DNA from: Penicillium oxalicum
Lineage: Eukaryota; Ascomycota; Eurotiomycetes; Eurotiales; Aspergillaceae
Length of the DNA: 64,000 nt
Reading direction: 5' to 3'
Assembly: GCF_001723175.1 (NCBI RefSeq)
Contig: NC_064657.1
Span: 310,001 to 374,000 of the forward strand
In this document: one piece after another, positions 48,467-61,070 of the stretch
Layout: the number at the start of each line of letters is the position of its first letter
How positions within the stretch are numbered: the stretch's first letter is position 1
Notes under the pieces: generated by a model
Told to the model about the DNA's origin: nothing
Seen by the model: the letters and a program-made list of their open reading frames with translations, nothing else
Database searches by the model: none
Position numbers and translations under genes: made by a program

Positions 48467-49082
48467 TGCATTCTACAGTACGCTCTCGTTGTTGAACGTC
48501 ATGCATAGCGCGACCCAGTCATTGTTATTATGGGTTCAAACCTTCGATATTGTCAGGTCGAAAATCAGTAGACTCTGGTATATGCTTGACATGCCGGCAC
48601 AAGTCCGCATTTCCCATGATCAATTTCATGGTCATTCTCCATACCCATGTTTGAGTACTGGCTACTACACATGGCCGCATACATAAAAGGCGCTCAGTTT
48701 TTCCATAGTTGCGTTACAGTGCTTGCCCTTGCGCATAACATCTTACTTGATCACACGTGTAATGTATGTATTTTCTATTTCTTTGGCATGAAATGCCACT
48801 TCAATTGCCACACGACGGCAGCGCTATAGAATGTGGAATATCCGTCTCTCAGTGGCGATGACGTCGGTTGGATTCTCGTATAGATCGGGATCACGTGTGG
48901 TTCCTGGTGCCCGAGACTGGGCCAAGCATCAACCGATTGGTGGCGATGCCGCTTCAGAAAAATTTCCTTGATCAGCGCAGCTGCTTTCTCTGCGTGCAAG
49001 CCATGGAGTGAGAAGTCGAATGTACTCTCAAGATATACAATTCCTCACCGTCTTGCTGTCATTCATCCCAGCTCAATTTGGC
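48467..49082. other. Intergenic between two plus-strand genes
   Basis: About 600 bases holding the sepH 3' end and the promoter of the ABC1-like gene. No supported coding frame. Confidence 0.55.
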
Positions 49083-51179
49083 ATGACGGCAGCGCTTCGT
49101 GCACCGCTGCGGGCCTTTGCCAGTCCCGCGACGGTCATCGGGCCATCGTGCAAAGCATCGATTTCCGCTTCCGCTGGCGCATCGTTCCACACATACTTGA
49201 AGCCAGCCATACATGATTCGCAAGCGTTTTCGAAGTCAAGAGTATCATGGAAGTCCCAACGATCTTCCGGTATCCTGAGTCGGCCCTCGACGAATTCGTT
49301 TTCGACCAACCGCTTCGCTCTTTTTCCCGCGGAGTCTAGCTCAATAGACACGATATCGGCTCCGCGCTCGAGACCGGCGCAGCGAAGGTACCTGAAGTAT
49401 CTTGCTGTACTAGGACTGCTCGGTGTAGGAGGACTTGTGTACTCGGATGAAGTGAAACACATCTATAATGCGGCGAGGAGGAGTGGTCGCGTGCTTGGGG
49501 CTCTTGCCGTCTGCATCAACGAGTAAGTGGGTTGAGATATGAGGTTTGGTACATTTGAGCAATGAATAAGCTGACACGCAGTTTCTCTTTTTACATAGTT
49601 ACCGTGTTACTCTCAAACAGGCCGGCGTTGCATCGCCTGAAGACTACGATGCCCTGATTCGCGCATGCCATCAGCGCTGTGCAAATCGAACACTTCGTGT
49701 ACTGGAACAGAATGGCTCGATCTTCATCAAGCTAGGACAACACCTGAGTAGCATGGGCTATCTACTACCTATCGAATGGACCTCGACTTTTATCCCACTG
49801 CAGGACAAGTGCCCTGTCTCATCTATCGAGGCAGTTGAAGAGATGTTTGTCACAGACACTGGCCAGCGCATCGACGAACTGTTCAGCTCTTTCGATCCGA
49901 CCCCGATTGGAGCGGCTTCGCTTGCCCAGGTTCATCTTGCTACACTGAAGGAAAATGGCCAAAAGGTTGCGGTCAAGGTGCAGCACCCTGCTCTCGCCGA
50001 GTGGGTGCCGCTTGACTTGTCTCTAACCCGGTTCACATTCTCAATGCTGAAGCGGTTCTTCCCAGAGTACGACCTCGAGTGGTTATCGCGTGAGATGGAT
50101 GAATCTTTGCCTGTAGAATTGGACTTTCGGATGGAGGCTCAGAATGCCACTGCAGCTAACGAGTACTTTAAAAAGCACTCCGATGCGCCACTCGTGATTC
50201 CCGAGGGTATGTTCGCGCTTACAGAGTCCACGTTCTAAGAAGTCTTGTTTGACTGACTGTCTTGATAGTGATGTGGTCCCAAAAGCGCATTCTCGTTATG
50301 GAGTGCATTTCAGGCCGCCGACCAGACGATCTCGAATATCTTGATGCCAACAACATTGACCGGGACGAAGTCTCGGCTGCTTTTGCTCACATCTTCAATG
50401 AAATGATCTTTGGTGACGGGGCTCCGCTTCATTGCGACCCTCATGGCGGTAACATCGCCATTCGGCCGAACCCCAACCGTAGCCATCCCAACTTCGACAT
50501 CATTCTGTACGATCACGGTCTTTACCGTATGATCGATCGAGACCTGCGTCGCAACTACGCCAAGCTGTGGCTCGCTGTCCTTGATGCCGACGTCCCACGG
50601 ATGCGCGAGTATGCCTACAAGGTCGCAGGTGTCACAGATGAACATTTCCCACTCTTCGCCAGTGCCATCACCGGCCGTGACTTTACCGTCCTGACGCAGA
50701 AGAATGTTGCTTCTACCCGGACAGACGATGAGAAGAAGGAGATCACCGGAGCCCTGGGCGAAGGCATGTTGCAGCAGCTTGTTGTGTTGTTGGGTCAAGT
50801 ACCCCGAATCATCCTTTTAATTTTGAAGACCAATGACCTGAGTGAGTCGTCCTCCTTCCAGACGCCCAATTTTCCCGTCTATAATTCCCATGCTAACAGT
50901 CTGCTTCCCTTGCCTTTGTCATTTCTAGCCCGGAGTCTTGACGAGAATCTCCACACACGCCAGGGCCCCATGCGAACATTCTTGATCCTGGCCCGATACG
51001 CCACTCGTACCGTCTTTGAAGAACAGATGGAAATCATTCGCAACTCAGGCGGCATTTTCCTGAATTTCTTCCAGTACCTTTCTGCGTGGGCTGGATATCT
51101 TCGTGTTGAAGCGAGATTGTCCGTTTATGAGACCCTCTTATCTGTGAAAAGCAGACTCGGTCTGCAAACTGCGTTGTAG
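49083..51179 (+). CDS. ABC1/ADCK (UbiB) family atypical kinase, probably mitochondrial (MCP2-like)
   Basis: Four exons (49083-49522, 49599-50206, 50269-50841, 50929-51179) encode 623 residues. The N terminus is basic, Ser/Ala-rich and lacks acidic residues, like a mitochondrial presequence. It precedes a single hydrophobic segment (YLAVLGLLGVGGLVY, about 103-117). UbiB-family signatures follow: IFIKLGQHLSS (KxGQ), the Ala-type loop IGAASLAQVHLA, VAVKVQHP with the Lys, LDFRMEAQNA, HCDPHGGNI (catalytic and metal site) and YDHGLYR in place of DFG. Relatives in yeast (Mcp2, Cqd1/2) sit in the inner membrane facing the intermembrane space and affect lipid and coenzyme Q homeostasis. The first of two in-frame ATGs (49008) would add residues without presequence character, so 49083 was chosen. 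The exact subfamily (MCP2 against CQD) is inferred. Confidence 0.88.
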
Positions 51180-52074
51180 GCATTTGCTGAGGATCGATGT
51201 GGGACCAGTTCAATTGACGTGGTGTTTCGAATTTTGTACATATTAGGGGCTGCGACCCTCTTACCCATTTTGTTGAAGGTTGGCTTTTTCTCCTCTTTGG
51301 AGATGCAAGGGCACCCGTTGGCACCCGCACGGAACTTTCTCGTTCGGGATCTACTTGTGTGTCAGCGACGGGCGTTACATGGTTTGTAAAATATGCGATT
51401 AGACCGGGATTTCTATTTTGTCTTTGTTGCAGCTGGTCAAAGGTTAAGTCGGGCCAGTGTTCACGAATCAGACTTGTCACGTAAGGGTGTGTTGTGTAAA
51501 TGTTGCATACTTGCCAGCCTGGATTCTTCAAAGAAAGGGTTTAATTCGCATGGAAATTCGTTAAAGAAGATCCTCCGAGGGAAGCTCATGCACGTGGGAT
51601 GCTCAAACTTCAAGGATACGAAAGATGTATGGTAATAGAAGCGGGAATGTGTGAATGATATCATTATTTTCATTCAGACTATCACGGAGTCACGCTTTTT
51701 CAGATACAATAGGTCATCGATCGGGGTTCCAGATGCCAAAGCGCCAGACTGACAAAATGGGGATAAAGAAACGACAAGGCAAAATAAAATGGTAAAGTAG
51801 ATAAAACTGTACAGCAAACAAATTGATCAATTTGTTTGTGGCTCCCAGCCGACCATGAACAATGAAAGATTGCATCAGCAATGACGAATTCGGTCATTGA
51901 CAGGATGGATGAGAGCCTTCTCATAACCACCAAAGAAGTAGTTGCAAATCATAATGAAAAGGGGGAATTGTTGGATCAAACGATTGTTCTGTGAAGACAA
52001 ACGGGGCAAAGGAGGAGAGTGAGTTGGAGAGCCTACAAGGCAGAATGATGAGCAGATTGGAGAGTGTGTCTGCT
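51180..52074. other. Convergent 3' regions of the ABC1-like and ISU1 genes
   Basis: About 900 bases between converging genes. No supported coding frame; probably both untranslated 3' regions and terminators. Confidence 0.55.
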
Positions 52075-52774
52075 TTACAAAGAAGCAGCAGCACCACCGT
52101 TGGGAGTCTGCTCAATTTCAACCTTGACATTTGACATGGAAGCACCCGTCCCGGAGAGATCGGTAGTCTTCACCTTGGGGTTCTTCTTGTAGTAGTCGGA
52201 GATGGCAGACTTGATGGCGTCCTCGGCAAGCATTGAGCAGTGCACTGTTGATCAGGTATGTGAGTATATATGATTCATGTAAAAGCAAAAGAAATGGGGG
52301 AGAGGAGATCTGTCTCTCCAGATGATATCACTTACACTTGACGGGGGGCAGGCAGAGCTCCTTGGCCACATCCGTGTTCTTTATCTTACCGGCCTCCTCC
52401 AGGGTCATTCCCCGGACGAGCTCGGTCAGATATGATGAAGAGGCAATAGCACTGCCACATCCGAAGGTCTTGAAGACCACGTCATCGATACGACCAGAGT
52501 CCTTGTTCACCCGAATCTGAAGCTTCATAACATCGCCACAGGCGGGCGCACCGACGAGACCAGTGCCGACGTCTTGGTCACCCTTCTTCATGGATCCGAC
52601 ATTGCGGGGGTTGTTGTAGTGGTCGAGAACCTTCTCGTGATAGTTCCTTCGCTGGGCGGGCACGGAAGCCTGACGCTGGACGGGCTGGACGGACTGCAAG
52701 CTAGCGAGGGGAGCAAAAGCACGGGGCGCAACAACGCCGACGCGGGGAGCGACGGTAACGAGACGCTTGAACAT
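52075..52774 (-). CDS. ISU1: Mitochondrial iron-sulfur cluster assembly scaffold (IscU/ISU1)
   Basis: Two exons (52774-52336, 52244-52075) give 202 residues. An Arg/Ala/Val-rich presequence (about 1-65, MFKRLVTVAPRVGVVAPRAF) directs mitochondrial import. The mature part begins NYHEKVLDHYNNPRNVGS. The three cluster-ligand cysteines are in GAPACGDVMK, FGCGSAIASSS and KLHCSMLAEDA. Conserved D follows the first site, and the LPPVK motif recognised by the dedicated Hsp70 precedes the third. The intron lies exactly between LPPVK and LHCSM. ISU1 receives sulfur from the Nfs1-Isd11 desulfurase and iron with frataxin, builds a 2Fe-2S cluster and passes it on. The C-terminal tail after NVKVEIEQ is a short Gly/Ala extension. 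The start was taken at MFKRL because upstream in-frame sequence has no targeting character. Confidence 0.97.
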
Positions 52775-55700
52775 GGTGATGTAGCTGAGTTCAGAGCTCT
52801 TTGAGGAATGGGTTGGTTCAGTAAGCTGTGTGGTTGTGGATTGTTTTGATGGTGGGAGAGAGTTGATGGATTGAGTAGTTGACGATGGCAAAAAACGGCA
52901 GATCTGATATGGGGGACGAGAGGAGGTGATGAATTCATTGCTAAATAATCTGATCATTACATAATCCCATTGCGACCTCGGATTCGTGGTCGCGACCATC
53001 GGAGCTGACTCAGCTCATCCTCTGCCGGCTTAAAGGATGCCGGATTCAGCGAATTGCATCACTCGACTTGCTTGGTCGAAGTATCACTTTCAGATCATTT
53101 GCTTCTCAGTGATGTGTCAAAAAATCGCATCCCTAATTTAACTTCTCTGCTAATTCTTCTGGCAATTTGGCTATCGAGAAATTATGATCATCCAGCTCAA
53201 AGTTGTCGACTGAGTGTTACGACAAAACGTTCGTGACTTCTCCGTAGATATCGACCATGTAAAAAGCAGTTTCCGGAGAGTGAGGGGGGAGGAAATCAAG
53301 CCAATCAAATGGCCAGGATAGATAACCAGAATGGAGACAGATTACGTTGATGGTCCCGATAAGCGTCACAGTCACTCGGAAATAGCCAAGCAAATAAAGA
53401 ATTCCGTACTCTGAAAAACTTCTGGTTTGAGTCGGAAGCAAATGTAGTATCATCTTCATGACGTTTGTAGATCTCATCGTTCAATCGTGTAATGCATATA
53501 TAGTTTGACCAGCGACCGGTCTGATCCCATTTCTGGTCAGATCTCAGTAGACTGGAACCAGGTAGGTACACAATTCAGTCTTGCCCATAACCCCGACCTA
53601 CTGGCCTCATCTCCGCTCCGAATATTCGGAGATAGCAATCTCGCCGAATATCTTCTCGGAAAGTCACGGTAGGCATAAGGGAACAGTCACCGGACATGTA
53701 GTTATACGCACCAAGCTCTGAGCGAACGTGAATGGCTTGTGTTTACTATTTACAATGATCAACAAAAATACTCCGCACCTGACAATTATTTCCTATCTGA
53801 TTACCGCTCTTTCATATCTCGCCCGTGTTAGCACTTCCAGGCGCAAATGGATCCTGCCTGCCCAGACGGGCCACCCATCTTGCTCCAGTTATCCCGTCTC
53901 AGTCCAGTCCAGTCCAGCTCCATGCATCGAGGTTCATTACAGCTGGCAATTTCCAGAGCTGGATGAAGCCTCATTTTCTAAACGGTTAAGCGCGAGTTGA
54001 AGTTGATCACTGTTTCTTAAATCACTGATTTCCTGAAATGCTTTCCTTAATACTCTTAGGTAGTGACAGGCTTAGCAAATGCACTCCAACCCATTATTGG
54101 CGAGCTTATTTCATTTACAAAATCGTCCGACCGAGATTTCTACTCTAAGATCTCAAACGAAACCATCCACGGGCTCCTCGTTCAATGAAGTGTAGACTGT
54201 TCGATCTGCTCTCCAATATGAAAGAGACCCGAGGATCTGGGAGGCGGAAGAGGAACCTTAGGCAGCTTAGCTTCCCTTCCCTACTACGTTACCTGGGTTG
54301 GTTTCCAGCCAACTTCGTATTTGCATCACTGCACAATCTAGAATACCCACCCGCCAACGTGCGCTGATCAAGAGCTCGCCTGCTCTCCAATGCATACGAA
54401 GTGCTACCATATACCCCATTATTCCCTAGTACCTCAAAATGTCTTCCTGGCCTCCGAATGAGCCTAAAACACTGGGTAGAACAAGAGGCGTACGTTCACC
54501 TTCTGTTCTGCACCACGCCCACATATGCCAGATAAAGCAAGACCGGCTTGACTCGATTCCACATTCAGTCAGTCGATATCTGATAGACGTCACTGACTTT
54601 TGATAATGTCTAGTCCATCAATGCGCCTATAGCTGCTTTCACTATGGCGGTGATTCTCTGCTCATACTGCTTCAGCTCCATCCGTACGGCGCGACGTGAG
54701 GCACAAGATTCGCCAGGGATGCCCAGCTCGCAACAACGGGTATCGGGTCGAGCAGATCGGGATTCCTCATGGATGAAAGAAGCTCTGGAAGAGAGTCGTG
54801 GGGGAAAATCAGGTTGAAGGAGCGTGCTGATCTAAGGAGGCAACTCGTTGAAATCGATTGAGTCAACTTGCTGCAGAAGTACAGACTACAGAGCTACGTG
54901 TCACCGTGTCAAGGCTGCCATTATGCACCGAGAATATGTACGATAGATTGATAAGATCTAAGATTGACTGGTCCTCCACATCTTGGTAATCACCTTGCTC
55001 ATAGAGACAAAAGATAGTACTCGGCGATGTGGAAACATGCCATCACTCCAAACTTTGAATTTGGTTTGTCGAATTCAGCTGCGAAAACAAAAAACAAATC
55101 TTCTCTTTCCATATTCAATCAGAATTTTCAGTGTATGAATGATCATGCCCGAGAGTTCAAGTGTTTAACAACCCGGTTCAATCAATAGAAAAGATCATCA
55201 TTTGAATGGTGGAAAAGAGAAGATCGGAATTCACAGCGCCCAGCAAGCAGTCCGTCAACTATGCAAGGCTCGTCGAAGAACACATCACATACGAACGATT
55301 GTAACGCCCATTTTCCTTCCTTGAGCGGCGACATCAGCAGACCGCAATACCCTTGTTCAGGTAGTATGCTCTGCCCTGTTGAGGGTTGACAGTGCTAGAG
55401 GTAGAAAGAAACAGCATTGAGTTTCTGAAGGACCCCATACTAGGCTCGAATCCAATTCATTATGATCTCGAGACCCGGGGTGGGCGAACATCGATTGTTG
55501 AAGGAGGGAAAAAGGTCGACGAAAGAAAAATGTGCATGAGAAAAGAAATGTCACATGACTGTGCCTGGCTCGGTGTGGGGCGGGACAGGCGAGTGGGAGA
55601 AGCGGATTCACTTCCACTGGGTGCTTGGGCTGGCCAGTTGGCGACACTGTGAAGCAGGACAATAAATCTTTGTGGTCAGTTGTCGATTCATCCAGGCTGC

Positions 55701-56334
55701 ACCCGTGAGGATTCGAATTACTACACCAGCAGACAAGACTCGTCTCGCCAATGGCTACAAAAGTGTCAACAAGTGACTCGAGGATACAGTCGTCGAATGA
55801 TGTGAATAATACAATGCCCCTTTTTCTGGAATGTATGTACAGTGTCTGGGTAGTGGGCACACAACGTTCATGCAAAGTGGAATATGAGTAGCGGAAGACA
55901 AGAAACGGCACGCTTGGAAAAGCAAAAGGATGGAGCCCGTCATTCTAAAAGTGGTCAAGAGGGGCAGGTGAAGCTATGGCATGTGATCAAAGGGCTTGGT
56001 GCAGAGGCTTAGGATGTAGAAAGCCAACAACCAAGGGGTTGCGCCTTTCTAGCCATGGGACTTCTGCATTGCTTTGAAAAAGTGACTATGAAAGTCATTG
56101 CAGCGGACAGATACCACGGCGCGGTCAGGGCATTCGCTGAACACGTAATCGGCTGGGATTGTTGCCTCGTGATGTAAATGTCAATGCAGGTTAGTCGAGG
56201 TAGTGATGGAGAGGACAGTAAGGAAAGGGGAGATCCAAGATGGTAAAGGTGCGTGCTAGCGAGGACTGGGTACTCGATGGCTGCACACTCCTTTCGGGGA
56301 GAAACATGGCTGATGTAGTGGGAAATGATCCTGA
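52775..56334. other. Intergenic, no gene recognised (3.6 kb)
   Basis: The left end holds the ISU1 promoter and the right end the 3' region of the carrier gene. The longest frame, 184 codons on the minus strand at 55357-55911, is Ser/Cys/Phe-rich without family resemblance and was not accepted. Otherwise only short frames. Confidence 0.5.
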
Positions 56335-57648
56335 TTAGATGGACTCGACTCTGGTATGAGCCGCTGCCTGCTGAAGCTTGACTTCACCCTCATGTCGATA
56401 GTCGTGAATGAGCTTGGTCAAGTACTCATATGTCAGCATCGTCGTCATCGCTGCTGGAATCGCCCGGAACAAATTGGTTCCAATGCCAGAGTAGAATGCG
56501 CGCCAGCCTTCTTCGCGAAGAATGGTCTGACACGTGCGAATCGCTCCATGATATCGAGGACGATTGGGCATTCCGTCCGAGGAGGAAACACTGGGGGGTC
56601 GGCCGCGGTCATGAGGATGCTTGAGACCTCCGCGGAAAGATACCTCATCGGATGACTGGGCAGGCGCTGTACGCTGCTGAGTTTGAAGACGAGTCCGAAG
56701 GACCTCATGAGGATAGGTGATGGTACTGGCGCACATTTTACTGGAGAATGTGGCAAAGGAAATGCCAACCCAATGTGTGCCGCCATCGTCAGGGTGTTCT
56801 CCAATTCCATACCCCGTGATGGTCGTCTTCAGATACTCATAAAGGGGGAATTGAATGGCAACGTGAGTCAGACCCAACAGCGCTGGTGTCAACCCCGAAT
56901 AGAAAGATCGAATGCCTTCAATCTGGTACATCTTCCGAGCAGCGTCAAGCGTGCCCGAGTACTGCCAGGGCGCCCGGAATCCTTCATTGTTTTGCTTCAG
57001 ACTCTGCGACATGAGTCGGGTCTTGATGACCCAGATCGGATTTGTGACGATCGTCGAGCATGCTCCAGCGGTGATCGATGCGTACGCACGGGATAACAAC
57101 CAGCTGTCTGTATGAAGAGTTAGCCCCGAGATATCATGCATGAGGAACCCAAAAGACCGGATGTTTTACGCACCTGTATGCTCATAGAAATATTCGCGTG
57201 AGCGGTCGTACACCGCTAGATAAACCGCCCAAGTTGGCAGATAGCCCAGCAACATGGGACCAAGTCCTTGGTACAAGCCCCTGATGCCATCCTCACGAAA
57301 TATGGTTTTTCCCGTTCCTAACATGCCCCGGTACAGCATTTGGGTCTCCATTACCTTGCCCCTTCGACGAGCGAAGCCACCTTGGGCCTGCAGCTTGGTC
57401 TTGATCACATCGAGGGGACAAGTGACAATTCCAGAGGCGACACCTGCACTCGCGCCACAAAAGGGTGCAATATAAGCTTTAGGGATTCGGGTGGAGAAAA
57501 TCTGCAGGCGGGTGGTGAAGTCGGAGGCTGGTAGCGCATCAGCAGCAGATGATTGGGAAAAGTCCTGAGCGGCATTGAGATTAAGGCTTTGAGGATTCTC
57601 GGTGACTGCACTGGCAGCTTCAGAGCCGCCGAACCCATTTGAGCGCAT
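56335..57648 (-). CDS. Mitochondrial carrier family (SLC25) protein, NAD+/nucleotide type
   Basis: Two exons (57648-57174, 57107-56335) encode 415 residues. The protein shows the three-fold carrier repeat with signature motifs PLDVIKTKLQ, PIWVIKTRLM and PHEVLRTRLQ, each followed by an aromatic/Gly EGxxxFYxG-type block (DGIRGLYQGLGP, EGIRSFYSGLTP, EGWRAFYSGIGT). The Trp in the second repeat (NPIWVIKTRL) is characteristic of the subgroup containing the yeast NAD+ carriers (Ndt1/Ndt2), the pyrimidine nucleotide carrier Rim2 and the FAD/folate carrier Flx1. NAD+ transport is the best guess. The N terminus (about 1-60) and the insertion in repeat three (HPHDRGRPPSVSSSDG region) are longer than in yeast relatives but common in filamentous fungi. 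The protein acts in the mitochondrial inner membrane. Start ATG at 57648 is preceded by an A-rich context; an in-frame GTG upstream was ignored. Confidence 0.9.
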
Positions 57649-58362
57649 TGTTATGTCGGCAGATGCTCGCGCTCCTCTGTCCGTCTTGATCACCGAGGGC
57701 TCCGAGATCCGAGCATATCGTGTGCTCGATCCGGGACCCAGAAACCCGGTGTGGACGCAAGATCGGGACGGAAACGATTCTTGTATGGAGTTTGTTCTCT
57801 TTGCAGTTGGTGGAAGAGAGGAGGAGTCGTGGAGAGACTAGAGGGGTACTTTCGCGGAGCCGATTGTTGCCGAATCCGATGGGCTTGATGCGGTGGAAAC
57901 GTCCTGGTCTTCGTGCAGCACGGACTGCGGGCGGAGTGGGAGGGTGGTCTCAGTAAAGCAAGCTCGGCGGTCTGCAGCAACACGACGTTCAAATTGTACA
58001 GGGGGTAAGTGGACTGCAGGTCTTGGATCCGCGAAATTGCCAGAGTTGCCAAGTTCAAAGTCACGTTGGAGCTGGGGGAATTGTCGGCACTGCGGCAGTG
58101 GTGCGAGGTGGAACCATTGATTGTCAATCCGCTCATCGGCCCTGCTGAACCAGGCATCCGGGGCGTCACGTGTGACGTGAGGAGGGCTGGCAGCCTCAGG
58201 CGTCAATAAAGGCAAACTTCTGCCGGTTTGGGGTTAGCGCCACAAGCTCCGTTTTGCACAACCTCGCAACATCGGGTCATCTCGTGTTAAGCCGGACCGC
58301 CCTTTCCTTCCCACTCCGACGAGAACTTGCTCCTGTCAACCGGACATTCGAAACGCCTCAAG
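57649..58362. other. Divergent promoter between the carrier and QCR7
   Basis: The 714 bases separate the start codons of two divergently transcribed nuclear genes for mitochondrial proteins. No clear CCAAT box was seen. Open frames here are untranslated-region artefacts. Confidence 0.6.
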
Positions 58363-59180
58363 ATGTCTGCTCCTTCGCTCACCAACTACATCGTCAAGCG
58401 CCCCTGGCTCAAGCGATGGATGACCCCCATCGCCCAGTGGTACACCGATGCCGCTGGCTACAGACGTCTCGGACTCAAGTAATTTCTCGCCCTCCCCATC
58501 CGCGCTTCCAATGCCTCGTCCCGCGAGCGAATACCAAGTGGTCTGGCGTATGGCTCATACGCAATGGCTATTGCAATGTCTGTCGAAGGATTCAGGGCCA
58601 TTGAGAGCATTGATGCCTTTGCCCGCCACCGCGATCATTCCTGGACTCCACCCGCGATCAATCACCTGTTGCGAGGAAAGTCACTAACACACTTGCCACA
58701 GGTTCGATGACCTGATCCCCGAGGAGAGCGAGACCGTCCAGAAGGCCATCAAGCGTCTGTCTTCCAAGGAGGCCTACGACCGTGTGTTCCGTCTGCGCCG
58801 CGCTGTCCAGGTTCGACCAACCCTGATTTTACTTTTTCTACGTATATTTGGCCATCGATGCTCTAACACGATTCATAAATATAGTGCTCTATCTCCCACA
58901 CTCTTCTCCCTCCCCATGAGCAGACCAAGCCCGAGGAGGTACGTTTCCTGGTGTTTTTTTTGATGCGCTCTTCCCCGCGATTCGGCATCAGCCAATCCCG
59001 TGGCGAGGATTTGTCACTATAATGTCATGGCGGCAACAACACCCGCCACCACCAAGTTGAAAGTGAAACTAACTTGATGAATTCAATCAGGATGTCGAGT
59101 ACTTGAGCCCCATCATCCGCGAGATCGAGAAGGAGGCCAAGGAGCGCGAGGACCTCGACAACCTCGTCCTCCGCAAGTAA
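58363..59180 (+). CDS. QCR7: Cytochrome b-c1 complex subunit 7
   Basis: Four exons (58363-58478, 58702-58810, 58885-58938, 59091-59180) encode 122 residues, the usual length. The exons read MSAPSLTNYIVKRPWLKRWM, then a segment with AAGYRRLGLK joined to FDDLIPEE, then LKRLSS-like KRLSSKEAYDRVFRLRRAVQ. The third is CSISHTLLPPHEQTKPEE and the last DVEYLSPIIREIEKEAKERE to the stop. This is the 14-kDa matrix-side subunit of respiratory complex III (QCR7/UQCRB), which contacts cytochrome b and is needed early in assembly. The motif order YRxxGLxxDD, LP, EARxFRLxRA and YLxPxI is conserved in the family. Introns in such a short gene are frequent in Eurotiales; the first is 223 bases. Confidence 0.95.
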
Positions 59181-59729
59181 ATAATATCTCCGATGACTTG
59201 CCATTCGAGTATGCAAAACAACGAGACTTCCAAGGCGAATTGCTGGCCTGCATGAAATAGATATCTGCTGCTTCTTTTTTTTGGCGATGGGTGAAGGCTC
59301 GCAGTCGAGGGTCCTCATTCAATGCGCGTGTGTGTACTGATACTGTACAAATCGAATATTCTCCGTTTCACCTCGATTGACCTCTTTCTCATCTCCTTTC
59401 ACCGAATAACCTATCAGGAGAGGAGGCTACTGGACGTTTGTTAGTGTTGCGGAATGAGCGCTTACAGACATATGCGATGAATATCCAATTACCGAGTCCA
59501 GTCTCATTCTTCATCGGGACTGGTCGGTCGATAATCCCGTCAATACTTCCTCTTCAGAGCCACGCCGACGCAGGTACTGTCGCCGAGGTCATGCTGACGG
59601 CGATCAGAGGGATCTGTATTTGGACACCATCAAAAAAGATTCAAAACTCGTCTCTCGATTGCCAGTGTACTCATTTCTTGTTCAACTTGAGGTGTATAAA
59701 TCTCCAACTCTACAAGAATAGTATAATGT
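59181..59729. other. Convergent 3' regions of QCR7 and the glycosylase gene
   Basis: About 550 bases between converging genes. No supported coding frame. Confidence 0.55.
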
Positions 59730-61070
59730 TCACCCTTCAAGGACACCCACGTCCACATCTTCGATCCGCCACATGTACCACATGAACAAGCTTCTGCGAA
59801 GCAACAATTTGGTTAGCTTCCTGCGGCTGCTGAATTCATTCGGACTTGGCCCTCGAATAAGATGAAACGAACCTATAGGGCGCAAAGTTGGCGGCCAAAT
59901 CCAACATGTCCTTTTCCGCCATATACTTAAATTTACCGCCCCCTTTTCCCTTAAGTTTATTGACGTCTCGTCCAACAAAGACCGCGCATCCTCGCCTAGA
60001 AATTATAGTTAAAATCAGTCCTATGAGACCATGCTGTCGCCGCTCCGTCCCACCGTCGATTACCCACAACGCCCGTGGCACTGTACAAAAAAAAGAAAAA
60101 GAAGAAAAAGAAAAACTCACTGTACACCCAAATCTCCCGTGGAAAAGACATCCATCCGCTTCAAAGCAAAACAAGCGAACATCTCCACGGACCACCGTCC
60201 CAGCCCACGCACAGCCGTCAGCTTCTCCACCAATTCCTCATCACTTGCGCGCGCCAACATCGTCGCACTCAATTCGCCATTCGCGAATTTTTCCGCTAGT
60301 CCTTGAATATACTCCGCTTTTCGTTGAGATAGCCCAGCCGTACGAAGAGTCGATATCTCGCATCGCGCGACCTGTTGAGGGATGGGAAACCGCGAGCGCG
60401 GCACCGATTCACCATCTGCACCCCCTGAGATATCGAATAAGGCCAGAAACTTGTTCCGGATGGATTTGGCAGCAGCGCCGGAGACCTGTTGACCTATGAT
60501 ACTGCTCACCAGGCTGTTGAAGGGATCGATTTGCTCTGCGAGTCCCTCGGGTGTGAAGAGCGGGCATGGGTTCTGCTCAATGACGGGTTGAAGACGTGGA
60601 TCTATGGCGATCAGGTGTGCGACCGCTTGCTCGAGCAGGGTTCCCGTTGTCGCGGTAGGAGGTGGCAATCCTGTCTTGGACGGCGACGTATCTCCTGAGT
60701 AGGCATTGACTGCAGAGCCGTATGGTGTCAAAAGAGTTGTATTTGTTCGATGTGGATCGACTGGACGGTCGAGTAGTGGTGGTGGTGTAAGATGTCTGCT
60801 TTTCTTAGTAGGTGTCTGCTTCTGGTCCGTATCTTGTGAAGTTGCTGATGTCGTCGCGGGAGGCGCCGAGGGCTCTGGAGACCAGTATGATGGTGCAGAC
60901 TTTGAAGGAGTGGCGATCGGTGTCGCCTTCTTGGCCTTCTTCGTCTCTTTGGCTGTCGTGGTTTTGCGCCGTTTGCTGACTCCGCCATGTTGTACCTTTG
61001 GCACGTTGGTGACGGGGGTCAGGGCAGGTGGAGGGCGCGCGCTGAGTCGCGCAGATCTGCGTATTGACAT
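59730..61070 (-). CDS. MAG1: DNA-3-methyladenine (alkyladenine) glycosylase, HhH-GPD family
   Basis: Three exons (61070-60121, 59995-59873, 59793-59730) encode 378 residues. The basic N terminus (SIRRSARLSARPP, KRRKTTTAKETKKAKK) is a likely nuclear signal within a disordered region (about 1-130). The HhH-GPD glycosylase core follows: FNSLVSSIIGQQVSGAAAKS, then SQRKAEYIQGLAEKF. The hairpin TAVRGLGRWSVEMFACFAL and MDVFSTGDLGVQRG come next, with D313 as catalytic Asp by family homology. The second intron rejoins APYR to SLFMWYMWRIED near the C terminus, a conserved closing motif. The enzyme excises alkylated purines such as 3-methyladenine, starting base excision repair. Another in-frame ATG lies nine codons upstream (61097); the MSIRRSARLS start fits family N termini better. 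Confidence 0.92.

Noticed and set aside
55357..55911. 184-codon minus-strand frame downstream of the carrier gene
   Set aside because: No domain, Ser/Cys/Phe-rich low-quality composition, no start context or splice support, and a comparable frame on the opposite strand.
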